DNA from: Dyadobacter bucti
GTDB lineage: Bacteria; Bacteroidota; Bacteroidia; Cytophagales; Spirosomataceae
Direction: 5' to 3'
DNA length: 64,000 nucleotides
Assembly (NCBI RefSeq): GCF_005869225.1
Contig: NZ_SWFP01000009.1
Location: 62,001 to 126,000 of the forward strand
Made by a program: the position numbers and the translations under genes. Position 1 is the stretch's first letter, and every line of letters starts with the position of its first letter. Positions 9,810 to 18,309 of the stretch are shown here, in pieces. A model generated the notes under the pieces. The model had not been told where the DNA came from, searched no databases, and worked only from the letters and a program-made list of their open reading frames with translations.

Positions 9810-9853
9810 TGCCACGAATGCGCGAATTCGTGAAAATCCGTGTATTCGTGGCA
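9810..9853. repeat. Intergenic palindrome with TGCCACGAAT arms
   Basis: Ten-base arms TGCCACGAAT (9810-9819) and ATTCGTGGCA (9844-9853) are perfect complements. The interior holds a third copy of the ATTCGTG half (9826-9832), so an alternative shorter hairpin with 9813-9819 is possible. It starts nine bases after the purH stop and ends before the next gene; no T-run follows, so a classic terminator is unlikely. It resembles short dispersed palindromes common between Bacteroidota genes, judged from memory. Confidence 0.7.
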
Positions 9854-9870
9854 GCAAAAGACAATCCCTT

Positions 9871-10743
9871 TTGAAAACCAACAAGCCAGTCAAGAAGCTC
9901 ATTCTCCGTTTCGGGAAAGTCCTTTTGATTGGCTTTACGGTTCTTGCCGGAAGCATTGCCTTCCTTTATCCACAAATTTTTTTCTGCCACCTGATATCCT
10001 TTTCTGATTTTTCTTCGAAAGGGACAATCTATTTCAGTCCCGAAATTAAAAAAGCGCATTTCCCTATCGTGGAAATGCTGATTGCCAAGTCCGAAGCACG
10101 GGTCGATTCTTTCTATTCCTGCAAAAAATCAGATCCTGTGTTCATTATTTGCAGCAATGCCCGTCAGTATGAAAAATATTGCAGCAGTACAGAAGGCGCA
10201 GGTTGCAGTATCGGTACGCCTTGGGGTAGTAACTATGTCATATTGAATGCACAAGGGCTGAATGTCGATGTAATAAGCCATGAAATGAGTCACATCGAAC
10301 TTTTGGAAAAATTGGGCTGGTGGAAAACTGCCTTCAAAATTCCGCAGTGGTTTAATGAGGGAACAGCCTTGATGCTGGACAGACGATTTGTAAACAATTC
10401 CGATCCGGGCGACCGCTATTTCGAATATATGGACGAGTGGCTTTACTATACCCGGGGCGGACAGGAAATACTGGAACTGGAAGATATCTCCACGATCAAA
10501 GGGTTTTTTAACGGTGGACAGCGGCAGGTAATGCTTGCTTACATGACCTCCGGGATGGAAGTTTCGTACTGGCTGGCAAGGGCAGGAGGGAACGGATTCC
10601 GCGATTTTATGAGCGAAATGAACCAGGGTAGTTCATTCTCGGAAGCATATATTAAGGCCGAACAGGAAGGTAGCCACAGCCTCAAAACAAAATTGCCCAG
10701 GAACCCTCTGAGGCTTGAAAATTCAAAGAAAATATCAGAATAA
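9871..10743 (+). CDS. Membrane-anchored HExxH metallopeptidase-like protein (peptidase MA-like)
   Basis: A TTG start at 9871 gives 290 aa with one N-terminal membrane segment (about 12-35, VLLIGFTVLAGSIAFLYP), so the body is probably periplasmic. A zinc motif HEMSH (137-141) is followed 22 residues later by NEG with Glu163, the spacing of gluzincin peptidases. The protein has several cysteines (YEKYCSSTEGAGC). These features match peptidase MA-like proteins, but the substrate is unknown and no neighbour helps. Upstream ATG is absent in the frame, so the TTG is the best start. Confidence 0.72.
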   Translation: MKTNKPVKKLILRFGKVLLIGFTVLAGSIAFLYPQIFFCHLISFSDFSSKGTIYFSPEIKKAHFPIVEMLIAKSEARVDSFYSCKKSDPVFIICSNARQYEKYCSSTEGAGCSIGTPWGSNYVILNAQGLNVDVISHEMSHIELLEKLGWWKTAFKIPQWFNEGTALMLDRRFVNNSDPGDRYFEYMDEWLYYTRGGQEILELEDISTIKGFFNGGQRQVMLAYMTSGMEVSYWLARAGGNGFRDFMSEMNQGSSFSEAYIKAEQEGSHSLKTKLPRNPLRLENSKKISE

Positions 10744-10823
10744 AGCAGTTCGAATATAAGCTTGTGCCTATATTTATAAGCACATTCAGTAACAGAAACG
10801 TTATTCGTGTAGTATTTTTGACT

Positions 10824-10856
10824 TTGTACTATTTTCGGAAAATAATGTACCTTTCG
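10824..10856 (+). promoter_or_regulatory. Candidate promoter of the SGLT-type symporter
   Basis: A TTG at 10824-10826 is followed after 21 bases by TACCTTTC at 10848-10855, one base off the TAnnTTTG -7 consensus of Bacteroidota. It ends 47 bases before the ATG at 10903. Confidence 0.45.
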
Positions 10857-10902
10857 ATTTAAACCAAACCTGCTCATTCATTCATCTATTCTACTATTTG
10901 AA

Positions 10903-12522
10903 ATGCAACAATTAGATACTCTGGATTACATTGTTTTCTTCTTCTACTTTATTGTCGTATCCGGATATGGTTACTGGATTTATCAGCGAAAAAAGTCAAA
11001 TGTGGAATCTACAAAAGATTTCTTCCTGGCCGAGGGGTCGCTCACGTGGTGGGCGATAGGCGCATCTCTGATCGCTTCCAATATTTCGGCTGAGCAATTC
11101 ATCGGAATGTCGGGAAACGGTTTTTCAATGGGGCTCGGGATTTCCACTTATGAATGGATGGCGGCTGCGACTTTGGTTATTGTAGCAGTTTTTTTTATGC
11201 CCATTTATCTCAAGAACAAAATTTATACAATGCCGCAATTCCTCAGTCAGCGATATAACCCCACGGTTAGTCTGATCATGGCGGTTTTCTGGCTTGCGTT
11301 ATATATTCTCGTCAATCTTACCTCCATCCTGTATCTGGGAGCCCTGGCGGTTTCGGGTATTTCCGGGCTCGATTTTCAGTTTTGCATGATCGCACTGGCT
11401 GTTTTCGCCATTATTATTACAATTGGCGGGATGAAAGTGATCGGGTTTACAGATGTGATTCAGGTTTTCTTCCTGGTGATAGGCGGCTTGGCCACTACTT
11501 ATCTGGCGGTAAATCTGGTTTCGGGAGAGGCTGGAATGGATGGTATCATGAGCGGGTTGAAAATGATGAGAGAAAATCACGACGATCATTTTCACATGAT
11601 ATTCCCAAAGTCAAGTCCGTTTTACATGCAATTACCCGGACTGACAGTACTACTCGGAGGTATGTGGATCGTGAACCTGAATTACTGGGGCTGTAACCAA
11701 TACATTACCCAACGTGCTTTGGGGGCGGATCTGAAAACGGCCAGAAATGGTATTTTGTTCGCTGCATTTTTAAAGCTTTTGATGCCCGTCATTGTGGTGT
11801 TACCAGGTATTGCCGCTTATGCATTGTACAGTAAGGGAATGTTTCAGGCAGAAATGCTGGGAGATGATGGTTTGATTAATGCGGATAAAGCATATCCGGT
11901 TTTGCTCAATTTGCTTCCCGCCGGACTGAAAGGGCTGTCTTTTGCTGCTTTGACCGCTGCCGTGGTGGCTTCCCTGGCGGGTAAAGCGAACAGTATTTCA
12001 ACCATTTTTACGCTGGATATTTTTAAAAATTATATAGGTAAAAATGCCGACGAGAAGACACTTGTACGGATCGGAAGACTGGTGGTTGTGATTTCCATGA
12101 TCCTGGCGATTGTAGTCTCACCTTACATGGGAATTGATAAAAAAGGAGGATTTCAGTTTATTCAGGAAATGACCGGGCTACTTTCACCCGGGATCTTTGC
12201 TTCCTTTATTATGGGCTTTTTCTGGAAAAGGACCAACTCTGCCGGGGCTTTATTTGCGATCGTAGGCGGTTTCCTCATCGCGCTCGGCATGCACAATAAT
12301 TTTCTTCCTTTCGCTGACTGGACGCAGGTTCCGTTCCTCGACAGAATGGGCTTGGTATTCCTGATTTGCGTGGCAGTGATGTTTATTCTGGGACTCGTGA
12401 TGCCCGACGAACGTAAAGGTCTTGCTATCGATTCGTCGATGTTCATGCCTCACCGTACTTTCGTTATCGGCGCTTCGGTTGTGATTGCGATCATTACATT
12501 CCTGTATTCTTATTTCTGGTAA
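10903..12522 (+). CDS. Sodium/solute symporter, SGLT-like
   Basis: 539 aa with about 14 membrane helices, very like the vibrio sodium-galactose transporter vSGLT. Shared motifs are ISAEQFIGMSG, the STYEWMAA helix, VNLTSILYLG, TDVIQVFFLV, GCNQYI and AAFLKLL; these include the Gln, Glu, Asn, Tyr and Lys positions that in vSGLT contact galactose. The sodium site helix reads VVASLAG where vSGLT has IVSSLAS, so one of the two sodium-binding serines is Ala here. Predicted role: sodium-coupled uptake of a hexose or similar sugar. The single gene is followed by a strong bidirectional terminator. Confidence 0.93.
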   Translation: MQQLDTLDYIVFFFYFIVVSGYGYWIYQRKKSNVESTKDFFLAEGSLTWWAIGASLIASNISAEQFIGMSGNGFSMGLGISTYEWMAAATLVIVAVFFMPIYLKNKIYTMPQFLSQRYNPTVSLIMAVFWLALYILVNLTSILYLGALAVSGISGLDFQFCMIALAVFAIIITIGGMKVIGFTDVIQVFFLVIGGLATTYLAVNLVSGEAGMDGIMSGLKMMRENHDDHFHMIFPKSSPFYMQLPGLTVLLGGMWIVNLNYWGCNQYITQRALGADLKTARNGILFAAFLKLLMPVIVVLPGIAAYALYSKGMFQAEMLGDDGLINADKAYPVLLNLLPAGLKGLSFAALTAAVVASLAGKANSISTIFTLDIFKNYIGKNADEKTLVRIGRLVVVISMILAIVVSPYMGIDKKGGFQFIQEMTGLLSPGIFASFIMGFFWKRTNSAGALFAIVGGFLIALGMHNNFLPFADWTQVPFLDRMGLVFLICVAVMFILGLVMPDERKGLAIDSSMFMPHRTFVIGASVVIAIITFLYSYFW

Positions 12523-12540
12523 TAAGGGCCACAAATAGCA

Positions 12541-12576
12541 AAAGGGCTTCCTGGAAAATTTCCGGGAAGCCCTTTT
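12541..12576. terminator. Bidirectional terminator between the symporter and PPIase genes
   Basis: Arms 12541-12556 and 12560-12575 pair over 16 bases (core AAAGGGCTTCC with GGAAGCCCTTT, one wobble). T-rich ends on both strands. Serves the plus-strand symporter and the minus-strand cyclophilin, whose genes converge here. Confidence 0.85.
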
Positions 12577-12597
12577 CAATTTAATCAGAAAAAAAAC

Positions 12598-13044
12598 CTA
12601 TACGGTTTCTTCTTCGATTATAGTGATCTTCTGTATTTTGTCCCCCTGACGGATCAGATCAACTGTGTCCACGCCTTCCACAACTTTACCAAAACAAGTG
12701 TGGTTTCCGTCAAGGTGGGCAGTGTTATTACGGCTGTGACATATAAAAAACTGCGAACCTCCGGTGTCGCGCCCGGCATGTGCCATGGAAAGCACTCCGC
12801 GGTCATGGTATTGATTACCGCCAGTTACTTCGCATTTTATTTTGTAACCCGGACCCCCACGGCCGGTTCCGGTAGGATCACCTCCCTGGACCATGAAATC
12901 CGGAATGACCCTGTGAAAGATCAGTCCGTCATAAAATCCTTTTTTAGAAAGGTCAACAAAGTTTTTCACTGCGATAGGAGCATCCTGATCATAAAATTCG
13001 ATCAGCATGGTTCCTTTGTCCGTGATCATTTCTGCTTTTGTCAT
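12598..13044 (-). CDS. Cyclophilin-type peptidyl-prolyl cis-trans isomerase
   Basis: 148 aa, a compact single-domain cyclophilin without signal peptide, so probably cytoplasmic. Motifs FHRVIPDFMVQGGDPTGTG (catalytic Arg and Gln-rich active site), GSQFFI and LDGNHTCFGKV are all present. It catalyses cis-trans isomerisation of proline peptide bonds. Gene is monocistronic, ending at the bidirectional terminator. The lytic transglycosylase follows upstream with its own terminator. Confidence 0.96.
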   Translation of the reverse strand: MTKAEMITDKGTMLIEFYDQDAPIAVKNFVDLSKKGFYDGLIFHRVIPDFMVQGGDPTGTGRGGPGYKIKCEVTGGNQYHDRGVLSMAHAGRDTGGSQFFICHSRNNTAHLDGNHTCFGKVVEGVDTVDLIRQGDKIQKITIIEEETV

Positions 13045-13118
13045 ATTGCTTTTAATATATTTTGAAGAAGATGAGTGTTGTCATCCAACCAGATTTTACT
13101 GGCTGCAATAACAACACA

Positions 13119-13150
13119 AAGAAAAGGATATTGTATCCTTTTCTTTTACT
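13119..13150 (-). terminator. Terminator of the lytic transglycosylase gene
   Basis: Perfect 12-base arms AAGAAAAGGATA (13119-13130) and TATCCTTTTCTT (13134-13145) with a 3-base loop lie 29 bases past the transglycosylase stop. On the minus strand the distal arm ends in CTTTTCTTTG, T-rich. Confidence 0.7.
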
Positions 13151-13173
13151 TAAATGATAATTAAATGCTTGAA

Positions 13174-13944
13174 TTAAGAGTCAGTGGTAGCCTTGGCCAA
13201 TTGAAGTTCAGCCTTTTTGAGTTCTACCAGTTTTTCGGAAAGCCTGTTGACAACATCTCCGCTTCCCCATTCTTTACTTCTCTCCGGGTTGGAAAACCAC
13301 TCTTTTACTGCAAGAAGCTTATAAATGTACCTTGTTGTTTCGGAGTTTAAACGAAGCTTGAAGTAATCGTCCTTGTTTTGAGAGTCCATCCGGTTTTGAA
13401 TATGGGTGGGTCCCGCATTATAAGCAGCGGCCACAAGTGTCCACGAGCCTAGCTGGCGATGCAATTCGCTTAGGTATTTGCCGGCTGCATGTGTGGATTT
13501 GATGAGATGTTTGCGATCGTCCCTGGTTTCATTTACTACCAGCCCAAGAGATTTTGCTGTCGATGGCATTAGCTGCCAGTAGCCCCCGGCACCCCGGCGT
13601 GAAGTCACATCATCGCTCATGGCACTCTCTATCAAAGGAATATATTTAAAATCGGCTGGTACTCCGTACTTTTTAAGAATGGGTTCTATAATTCTCATTC
13701 TTTTTTCTGTCCTGGTCATCAGCTTACGAAAAGTGGGATTGTCGTAATTTCTGATCATGTTTTGATATCGCTCAGCAATTCGAAGCTCCGTTAACGGGAT
13801 GGCCTCGCCACAGAAGTCAATAGCAAGAAGATCTGAATCAATGATATTTGTTTCTTTCAGTTCCTTCTTTTCCACCTCCACCTCGCGTCCGGGATATTTA
13901 CCCAGTAACGCAATTGAGAAGGCCATAAAGATTAGTCTAATCAT
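13174..13944 (-). CDS. Lytic transglycosylase, SLT domain (MltD-like)
   Basis: 256 aa with a short N-terminal hydrophobic leader (MIRLIFMAFSIALLG), so exported. The SLT goose-lysozyme domain spans about 85-230: IPLIESAMS carries the catalytic Glu, followed by GGYWQLMPSTA, AAYNAGP and RYIYKLLAV. It cleaves peptidoglycan to 1,6-anhydro-muramyl products during wall turnover. No LysM domain is visible, and the C-terminal 30 residues form a charged helix (KLVELKKAELQLAKA). Confidence 0.93.
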   Translation of the reverse strand: MIRLIFMAFSIALLGKYPGREVEVEKKELKETNIIDSDLLAIDFCGEAIPLTELRIAERYQNMIRNYDNPTFRKLMTRTEKRMRIIEPILKKYGVPADFKYIPLIESAMSDDVTSRRGAGGYWQLMPSTAKSLGLVVNETRDDRKHLIKSTHAAGKYLSELHRQLGSWTLVAAAYNAGPTHIQNRMDSQNKDDYFKLRLNSETTRYIYKLLAVKEWFSNPERSKEWGSGDVVNRLSEKLVELKKAELQLAKATTDS

Positions 13945-14281
13945 GCATAATTTATTTCGTGAAACATAATTGATGGCTTTTAGCCGGGGTACAAATATAA
14001 CGATATTGAATAAATAATATTCTATTTCGTATAAAAATCTGATTTATAGAGGTTTATGTATATACCATATAGAACTAATTCAAGATGGCAGAATTTTGTA
14101 ATTTTTAACGCATCCCGCTCTGTTTTCTATGTGATCGCCGGATCACTAAAATTATCATTGGTTAACAGCTTGATTGGCAAAATCCGCGTCGGGCAATTAT
14201 CCTTCGATAAAATACTGTTCCGGTTCCTTATGTACTTTGGATTTCAGGATGTGTTATCTTGCGTTTTCATCATTTTGAATT
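13945..14281. other. Divergent intergenic region, lytic transglycosylase / moeA
   Basis: 337 bases without a credible gene. A minus-strand TAnnTTTG-type -7 element (complement of CAAATATA at 13992-13999) lies about 50 bases before the transglycosylase start. Upstream of moeA no conserved riboswitch-like fold was recognised by eye, including the Moco family. Confidence 0.5.
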
Positions 14282-15472
14282 ATGGTTACAGTCAACGAGG
14301 CCAAAGAAAAAATTATTGCCAATACCCCACTTTTGCCAACCGAAAAGCGGAATACGGAAGCGTCCGCGGGCTATGTACTGGCGGAAGATATTCTTTCTCC
14401 TATGCCGCTCCCTTCTTTCAGGCAATCGTCTATGGACGGCTATGCTATCATCCATTCAGATGTTACAGGTAAAGGTATTTCTCTGAAAATAGCAGATGAA
14501 GCCAAGGCCGGGCTGACCACCGTTCAGACACTGACTGCCGGCACTGCTATCCGTATTTTTACCGGTGCGCCGGTTCCCGAAGGAGCAACTGCTGTGATTA
14601 TGCAGGAGAATACGGTTGTAGAAAATGGTCAGGTAGTGATCAATGAGTATCCCGTTGCCGAAGGGAAAAATGTAAGAAATATTGGCCAGCAGGTAAAAAA
14701 AGGTGCGATAGCGCTCGCCAAAGACACTTTTTTGACGCCGGGCAGCGTAGGGTTTTTATTAGGGATGAATGTTCCGGAAGTTGAGGTTTACCGTAAACCC
14801 AGGATCGGGTTGCTTGTAACCGGTGATGAGTTACTGAAACAAGATGAACCGTTGAGCCACGGAAAAATATATGAATCCAATTCGGCCATGCTGGTATCAG
14901 CTTTGGGGCAGGAGGGGATTTTACGTGTGGAGGTGAAGTACGCAAAAGATGATCTTGAGTCAACGATGGCAGCGTTGCAGGATCTCGCTGAAAAAAATGA
15001 TGTTGTTTTGGCGACAGGCGGCGTTTCGGTTGGAGATTATGATTTTGTTGGAAAAGCGCTTTCGGGAATTCAGGCAGAGACAGTATTTTATAAAGTCAGA
15101 CAGAAACCTGGCAAGCCACTATTGTTCGCAAAAACATCAAAAACACTCTTTTTTGCTCTACCGGGGAATCCTGCATCTTCACTTGTGTGTTATTACGAGT
15201 ATGTGCTTCCGGCTATCAGAAAGCTTTCCGGGAGATCGGAGTTTTTCTTGCGAGCATTAAAAATGCCCGTTACCGTCGACTATTCGTTTGATGGGGAGAG
15301 GGATGAATTTTTGAAAGCATACGCAAATCAGGCTTCGGTAACGCCGCTGACAGGACAGGAATCGTTTGCTTTACGCTCTTTTGCAGTGGCCAATGCGATC
15401 ATTTATTTGCCTGTAAAACAACAAAATGTAAGAAAAGGTGACTTGGTGGAAGTGCATTTACTGCCGTTTTGA
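14282..15472 (+). CDS. moeA: Molybdopterin molybdotransferase MoeA
   Basis: 396 aa, normal length. It inserts molybdate into adenylylated molybdopterin to finish molybdenum cofactor. Motifs FTGAPVPEGATAVIMQEN, the GDELL segment, TGGVSVGDYD and PGNPAS mark the MoeA N, middle and C domains. First gene of moeA-moaD-moaE-moaCB-moaA. The ATG at 14282 follows a 337-base divergent region. Downstream moaD begins 26 bases after the stop. Confidence 0.97.
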   Translation: MVTVNEAKEKIIANTPLLPTEKRNTEASAGYVLAEDILSPMPLPSFRQSSMDGYAIIHSDVTGKGISLKIADEAKAGLTTVQTLTAGTAIRIFTGAPVPEGATAVIMQENTVVENGQVVINEYPVAEGKNVRNIGQQVKKGAIALAKDTFLTPGSVGFLLGMNVPEVEVYRKPRIGLLVTGDELLKQDEPLSHGKIYESNSAMLVSALGQEGILRVEVKYAKDDLESTMAALQDLAEKNDVVLATGGVSVGDYDFVGKALSGIQAETVFYKVRQKPGKPLLFAKTSKTLFFALPGNPASSLVCYYEYVLPAIRKLSGRSEFFLRALKMPVTVDYSFDGERDEFLKAYANQASVTPLTGQESFALRSFAVANAIIYLPVKQQNVRKGDLVEVHLLPF

Positions 15473-15498
15473 AAATATCAACATAACTACTTGATTAA

Positions 15499-15738
15499 AT
15501 GAGCATTCATATTATGTATTACGGAATGCTGGCTGAAATTACCGGCCACGCAGAGGAAGTCTGGACTGCAAATGAAAGTCTTTCTGTAGGGTCATTTCGT
15601 GCTTTGATGCTGGCTAAATATCCGGAGCTGCAGGGTAAAAAATTCAAGGTTGCGGTGAATCAAAAAATATCCGAAGATTATGCTCAGATCGATACGCAGG
15701 CCGAAGTTGCATTACTGCCGCCGTTTGCAGGGGGATGA
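15499..15738 (+). CDS. moaD: Molybdopterin synthase sulfur carrier subunit MoaD
   Basis: 79 aa ubiquitin-like protein ending in the diagnostic LLPPFAGG, whose terminal Gly is thiocarboxylated and donates sulfur to precursor Z in the MoaD-MoaE complex. Lies between moeA and moaE in a Moco operon. Confidence 0.95.
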   Translation: MSIHIMYYGMLAEITGHAEEVWTANESLSVGSFRALMLAKYPELQGKKFKVAVNQKISEDYAQIDTQAEVALLPPFAGG

Positions 15739-15753
15739 AAAATTACCCAAAGT

Positions 15754-16230
15754 GTGGCTACAAAAAATGTAAAAAAGAAACTAATGGAGAAGATTCACAA
15801 GCCTAAAAAAGTATTTGTCCAGGGACCGGTCAGCCCGCAGTTTATTGCTGACGCCATTGCGGCGCACCAGTCCAAAACAACTATCGGAGCACATGCAATA
15901 TTTCTTGGCCAGATCCGGGCGGATAAAAAGGAGGAAGGCACGGTGACAGGGATCGAATATTCGGCTTACGAAGAAATGGCCGAACAAGCTTTTCATAAAA
16001 TAAGGGAAGAGGCTTTTGCCCGGTTTGAATTGACATGCATGCACATCTACCATAGCCTGGGGCTGGTTCCTGTCGGTGAAATTAGCCTTTTTGTTTTTGT
16101 ATCCTCCCCACATCGCCGCGCTGCTTTCGAAGCATCGGAATTTGTAGTAGAAGCCATCAAAGCCGACGTCCCGATATTCGGGAAGGAGCTAGTGGAAGGC
16201 GGAGCGCATGTATGGAAAGAAAATAGCTAG
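15754..16230 (+). CDS. moaE: Molybdopterin synthase catalytic subunit MoaE
   Basis: 158 aa from the GTG at 15754; an in-frame ATG at 15784 (MEKIHKPKKVFV) is an equally good start because homology begins there. Motifs GAHAIFLGQIR, IEYSAYEEMAE, IYHSLGLVPVGE, VFVSSPHRRAAFEA and the catalytic-Lys region DVPIFGKE are all present. It converts cyclic pyranopterin monophosphate to molybdopterin with MoaD. Its TAG stop is followed directly by a 7-bp minisatellite. Confidence 0.95.
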   Translation: MATKNVKKKLMEKIHKPKKVFVQGPVSPQFIADAIAAHQSKTTIGAHAIFLGQIRADKKEEGTVTGIEYSAYEEMAEQAFHKIREEAFARFELTCMHIYHSLGLVPVGEISLFVFVSSPHRRAAFEASEFVVEAIKADVPIFGKELVEGGAHVWKENS

Positions 16231-16265
16231 GGCTTTCAGCTATCGGCTTTCGGCTGTCAGCTTTC
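16231..16265. repeat. 7-bp tandem repeat directly after the moaE stop
   Basis: Five copies of a degenerate 7-base unit (GGCTTTC, AGCTATC, GGCTTTC, GGCTGTC, AGCTTTC) begin at the base after the TAG. The same unit reappears after two convergent gene ends near 34.7 kb. Confidence 0.85.
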
Positions 16266-16292
16266 GATTTTTTGAATCGACAAATACGAAAA

Positions 16293-16386
16293 CATTCACT
16301 CATTCCCCGTTCCACCGCGGCTCATTCACTCACTCATTCACTCATTCAGTCATTCAATCATCCAGTCATTCACACATTCACCCATT
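16293..16386. repeat. 8-bp tandem repeat (CATTCACT type) before moaCB
   Basis: About nine degenerate copies of an 8-base unit (CATTCACT, CATTCAGT, CATTCAAT, CATCCAGT, CATTCACA, CATTCACC), broken near 16307-16321 by a GC-rich 15 bases. It ends about five bases before the moaCB ATG, so it forms most of the 5' leader. Confidence 0.88.
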
Positions 16387-16390
16387 AAAA

Positions 16391-17299
16391 ATGGTCGACA
16401 TAACCCACAAAATAAATACCCTCAGAATTGCGACTGCCCAGGCCGTTGTACAGGTGAGTAAGCAGGAAACCATTGATGCTATTAAAAACAGGAATGTTCC
16501 GAAGGGCGATGTTTTTGAAATGGCGAAAGCTGCCGGATTTTTGGCAGTAAAAAAAACACCGGATTTGCTGCCGGATTGCCATCCCATCCCCGTTGAATAT
16601 ACCGGTGTAAATTACAGAATTGAAAACTTATCAATTTTTATTGAGCTCACAGTCAAAACGATCTATAAAACGGGTGTGGAAGTGGAAGCTATGCATGGTG
16701 CGTCCGTAGTAGCACTGACTATGTATGATATGCTCAAGCCGATTGACAAGGGAGTTGAAATTCACAACATAAAGTTACTGGAGAAAAAGGGCGGAAAAAG
16801 TGATCGAAAGGCAGTTCCGGCTGATATCAAAACTGCTGTCATCGTCTGCTCCGATCGTATTGCCCAGGGAGTAGGAGAGGATAAGTCCGGTAAAAAAATC
16901 ATTGAAAAACTTGCGGCGATGAATCTTCCTGTAAATGATTACAGTGTTATTCCGGACATAAAGGAAAATATTCAGGAGAAAATACGTAGCTTATGTACTG
17001 CTTCATATCGTATGATACTGATCACGGGAGGAACTGGTTTATCTGATCGCGATGTTACTCCGGAAGCAGTGTCGGATCTGATAGATCGGGAAATTCCGGG
17101 GATAGCTGAAGCTGCCAGGCAGTACGGACAGGAAAGGATGCCCACTTCCATGCTTTCAAGGTCAGTTGGCGGGTTGGTAGGCGATACGCTTGTGATCACT
17201 ATGCCTGGAAGTACCGGAGGAGTTACAGAATATATGGATGCGCTTTTTCCGCAGGTATTGCATGTCTTCAGCGTTATAGCAGGCAGCAAACACGAATAG
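16391..17299 (+). CDS. moaCB: Bifunctional MoaC/MoaB molybdenum cofactor protein
   Basis: The ATG at 16391 (MVDITHKINTLRIATAQ) is the start matching MoaC proteins; the frame continues upstream to 16208 but only through tandem-repeat DNA. Residues 1-150 are MoaC (cyclic pyranopterin monophosphate synthase): CHPIP and VEVEAMHGAS, with AMHG in place of the common AMTG. Residues 155-302 are MoaB/MogA-like (TAVIVCSDR, TGGTGLSDRDVTPEA, PGSTGG), which adenylylates molybdopterin. A fusion of the two genes is common in Bacteroidota. Thus the operon supplies nearly every step from GTP to Moco. Confidence 0.95.
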   Translation: MVDITHKINTLRIATAQAVVQVSKQETIDAIKNRNVPKGDVFEMAKAAGFLAVKKTPDLLPDCHPIPVEYTGVNYRIENLSIFIELTVKTIYKTGVEVEAMHGASVVALTMYDMLKPIDKGVEIHNIKLLEKKGGKSDRKAVPADIKTAVIVCSDRIAQGVGEDKSGKKIIEKLAAMNLPVNDYSVIPDIKENIQEKIRSLCTASYRMILITGGTGLSDRDVTPEAVSDLIDREIPGIAEAARQYGQERMPTSMLSRSVGGLVGDTLVITMPGSTGGVTEYMDALFPQVLHVFSVIAGSKHE

Positions 17300-17314
17300 G
17301 TTTTAAATAAAAAG

Positions 17315-18307
17315 ATGTCATTACCGATTATTGATTCATTTGGTCGAAAACATACTTATCTGCGTATTTCGCTGACCGATAAGTGTAACCTGCGCTGCAC
17401 CTACTGTATGCCGCAGGAGGATATGCAGTTTATGCCTTCCAAATGGTTGATGCAGGCAGATGAAATTCAGGCATTGGCGGAGATATTTGTGGAAATGGGC
17501 GTTGAAAAAATCCGTCTGACGGGCGGCGAGCCTTTGGTCCGGAAAGATGTAGGTGAAATTATTTCGGGCCTGGGGAAATTACCAACATCGCTCACGCTGA
17601 CTACTAATGCCGTTTTTATTGACCAGTTTATAGGTAATCTCAAAGAGGCCGGGGTCAATTCTTTGAATGTCAGTCTGGATACCTTGAATCCAGAACGTTT
17701 TAAAACAATCACAAAGCGCGATCATTTTTCCACGACGCTGGCCCACATCAGATTGCTGTTGTCCGAAGGTTTTATTGTCAAGGTCAATGTGGTGGTGATG
17801 CGCGGGATTAACGATGATGAAGTAAATGATTTTGTGAGGCTGACCATTGATGAGCCCAATATGCATGTTCGTTTCATTGAATTCATGCCTTTTAACGGGA
17901 ACCAGTGGGACATGTCAAAAATCGTTTCCTATGCAGAGTTAATTTCTACGATCAACAATGAGTTTGATTTCAGACAATTGTCCGGAGAACTGCACGATAC
18001 CGCCAACCGTTTTCAGGTTTCAGGGGGTGCCGGTACATTCGGGATCATCGGTACGGTTACGCATCCGTTCTGCGGAGGCTGCAACCGGATTCGTCTTACA
18101 GCAGACGGAAAACTGAAAAATTGCCTTTTTGATACCTCAGAAATAGACCTACTTACACCTTTACGGGAAGGCAAAGACGTTCGCGCACTCATTTATTCCC
18201 ACTTTGAAAAAAAGCATTTTGCGCACGGCGGTCATGTCAGCTTCACCGAAAAACAAGCCAAATCCGACTACGAGCAAAACCGCCGTATGATTGCGATTGG
18301 CGGGTAA
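17315..18307 (+). CDS. moaA: GTP 3',8-cyclase MoaA
   Basis: 330 aa. Radical SAM motif CNLRCTYC places the first cluster on Cys24, Cys28 and Cys31; the second cluster motif FCGGCNRIR ... LKNCLF is near the C terminus; the protein ends in GG as MoaA should. It converts GTP to 3',8-cyclo-7,8-dihydro-GTP, the first step of molybdopterin synthesis, with MoaC. Last gene of the Moco operon, 15 bases after moaCB. Confidence 0.98.
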   Translation: MSLPIIDSFGRKHTYLRISLTDKCNLRCTYCMPQEDMQFMPSKWLMQADEIQALAEIFVEMGVEKIRLTGGEPLVRKDVGEIISGLGKLPTSLTLTTNAVFIDQFIGNLKEAGVNSLNVSLDTLNPERFKTITKRDHFSTTLAHIRLLLSEGFIVKVNVVVMRGINDDEVNDFVRLTIDEPNMHVRFIEFMPFNGNQWDMSKIVSYAELISTINNEFDFRQLSGELHDTANRFQVSGGAGTFGIIGTVTHPFCGGCNRIRLTADGKLKNCLFDTSEIDLLTPLREGKDVRALIYSHFEKKHFAHGGHVSFTEKQAKSDYEQNRRMIAIGG

Positions 18308-18309
18308 CC

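Noticed and set aside
14045..14281. Moco riboswitch before moeA
   Set aside because: No conserved stem pattern was found by eye; covariance search would be needed to support it.
14056..14472. Plus-strand frame of 138 codons before moeA
   Set aside because: It overlaps moeA in another frame and lacks protein features.
16293..16386. CRISPR-like array
   Set aside because: Units are only 8 bases, contiguous and degenerate, with no unique spacers and no cas genes nearby.
16208..16390. N-terminal extension of MoaCB from an ATG at 16208
   Set aside because: The extra 61 residues are translated tandem repeats (FTHS...) overlapping moaE; MoaC homology begins exactly at the ATG at 16391.
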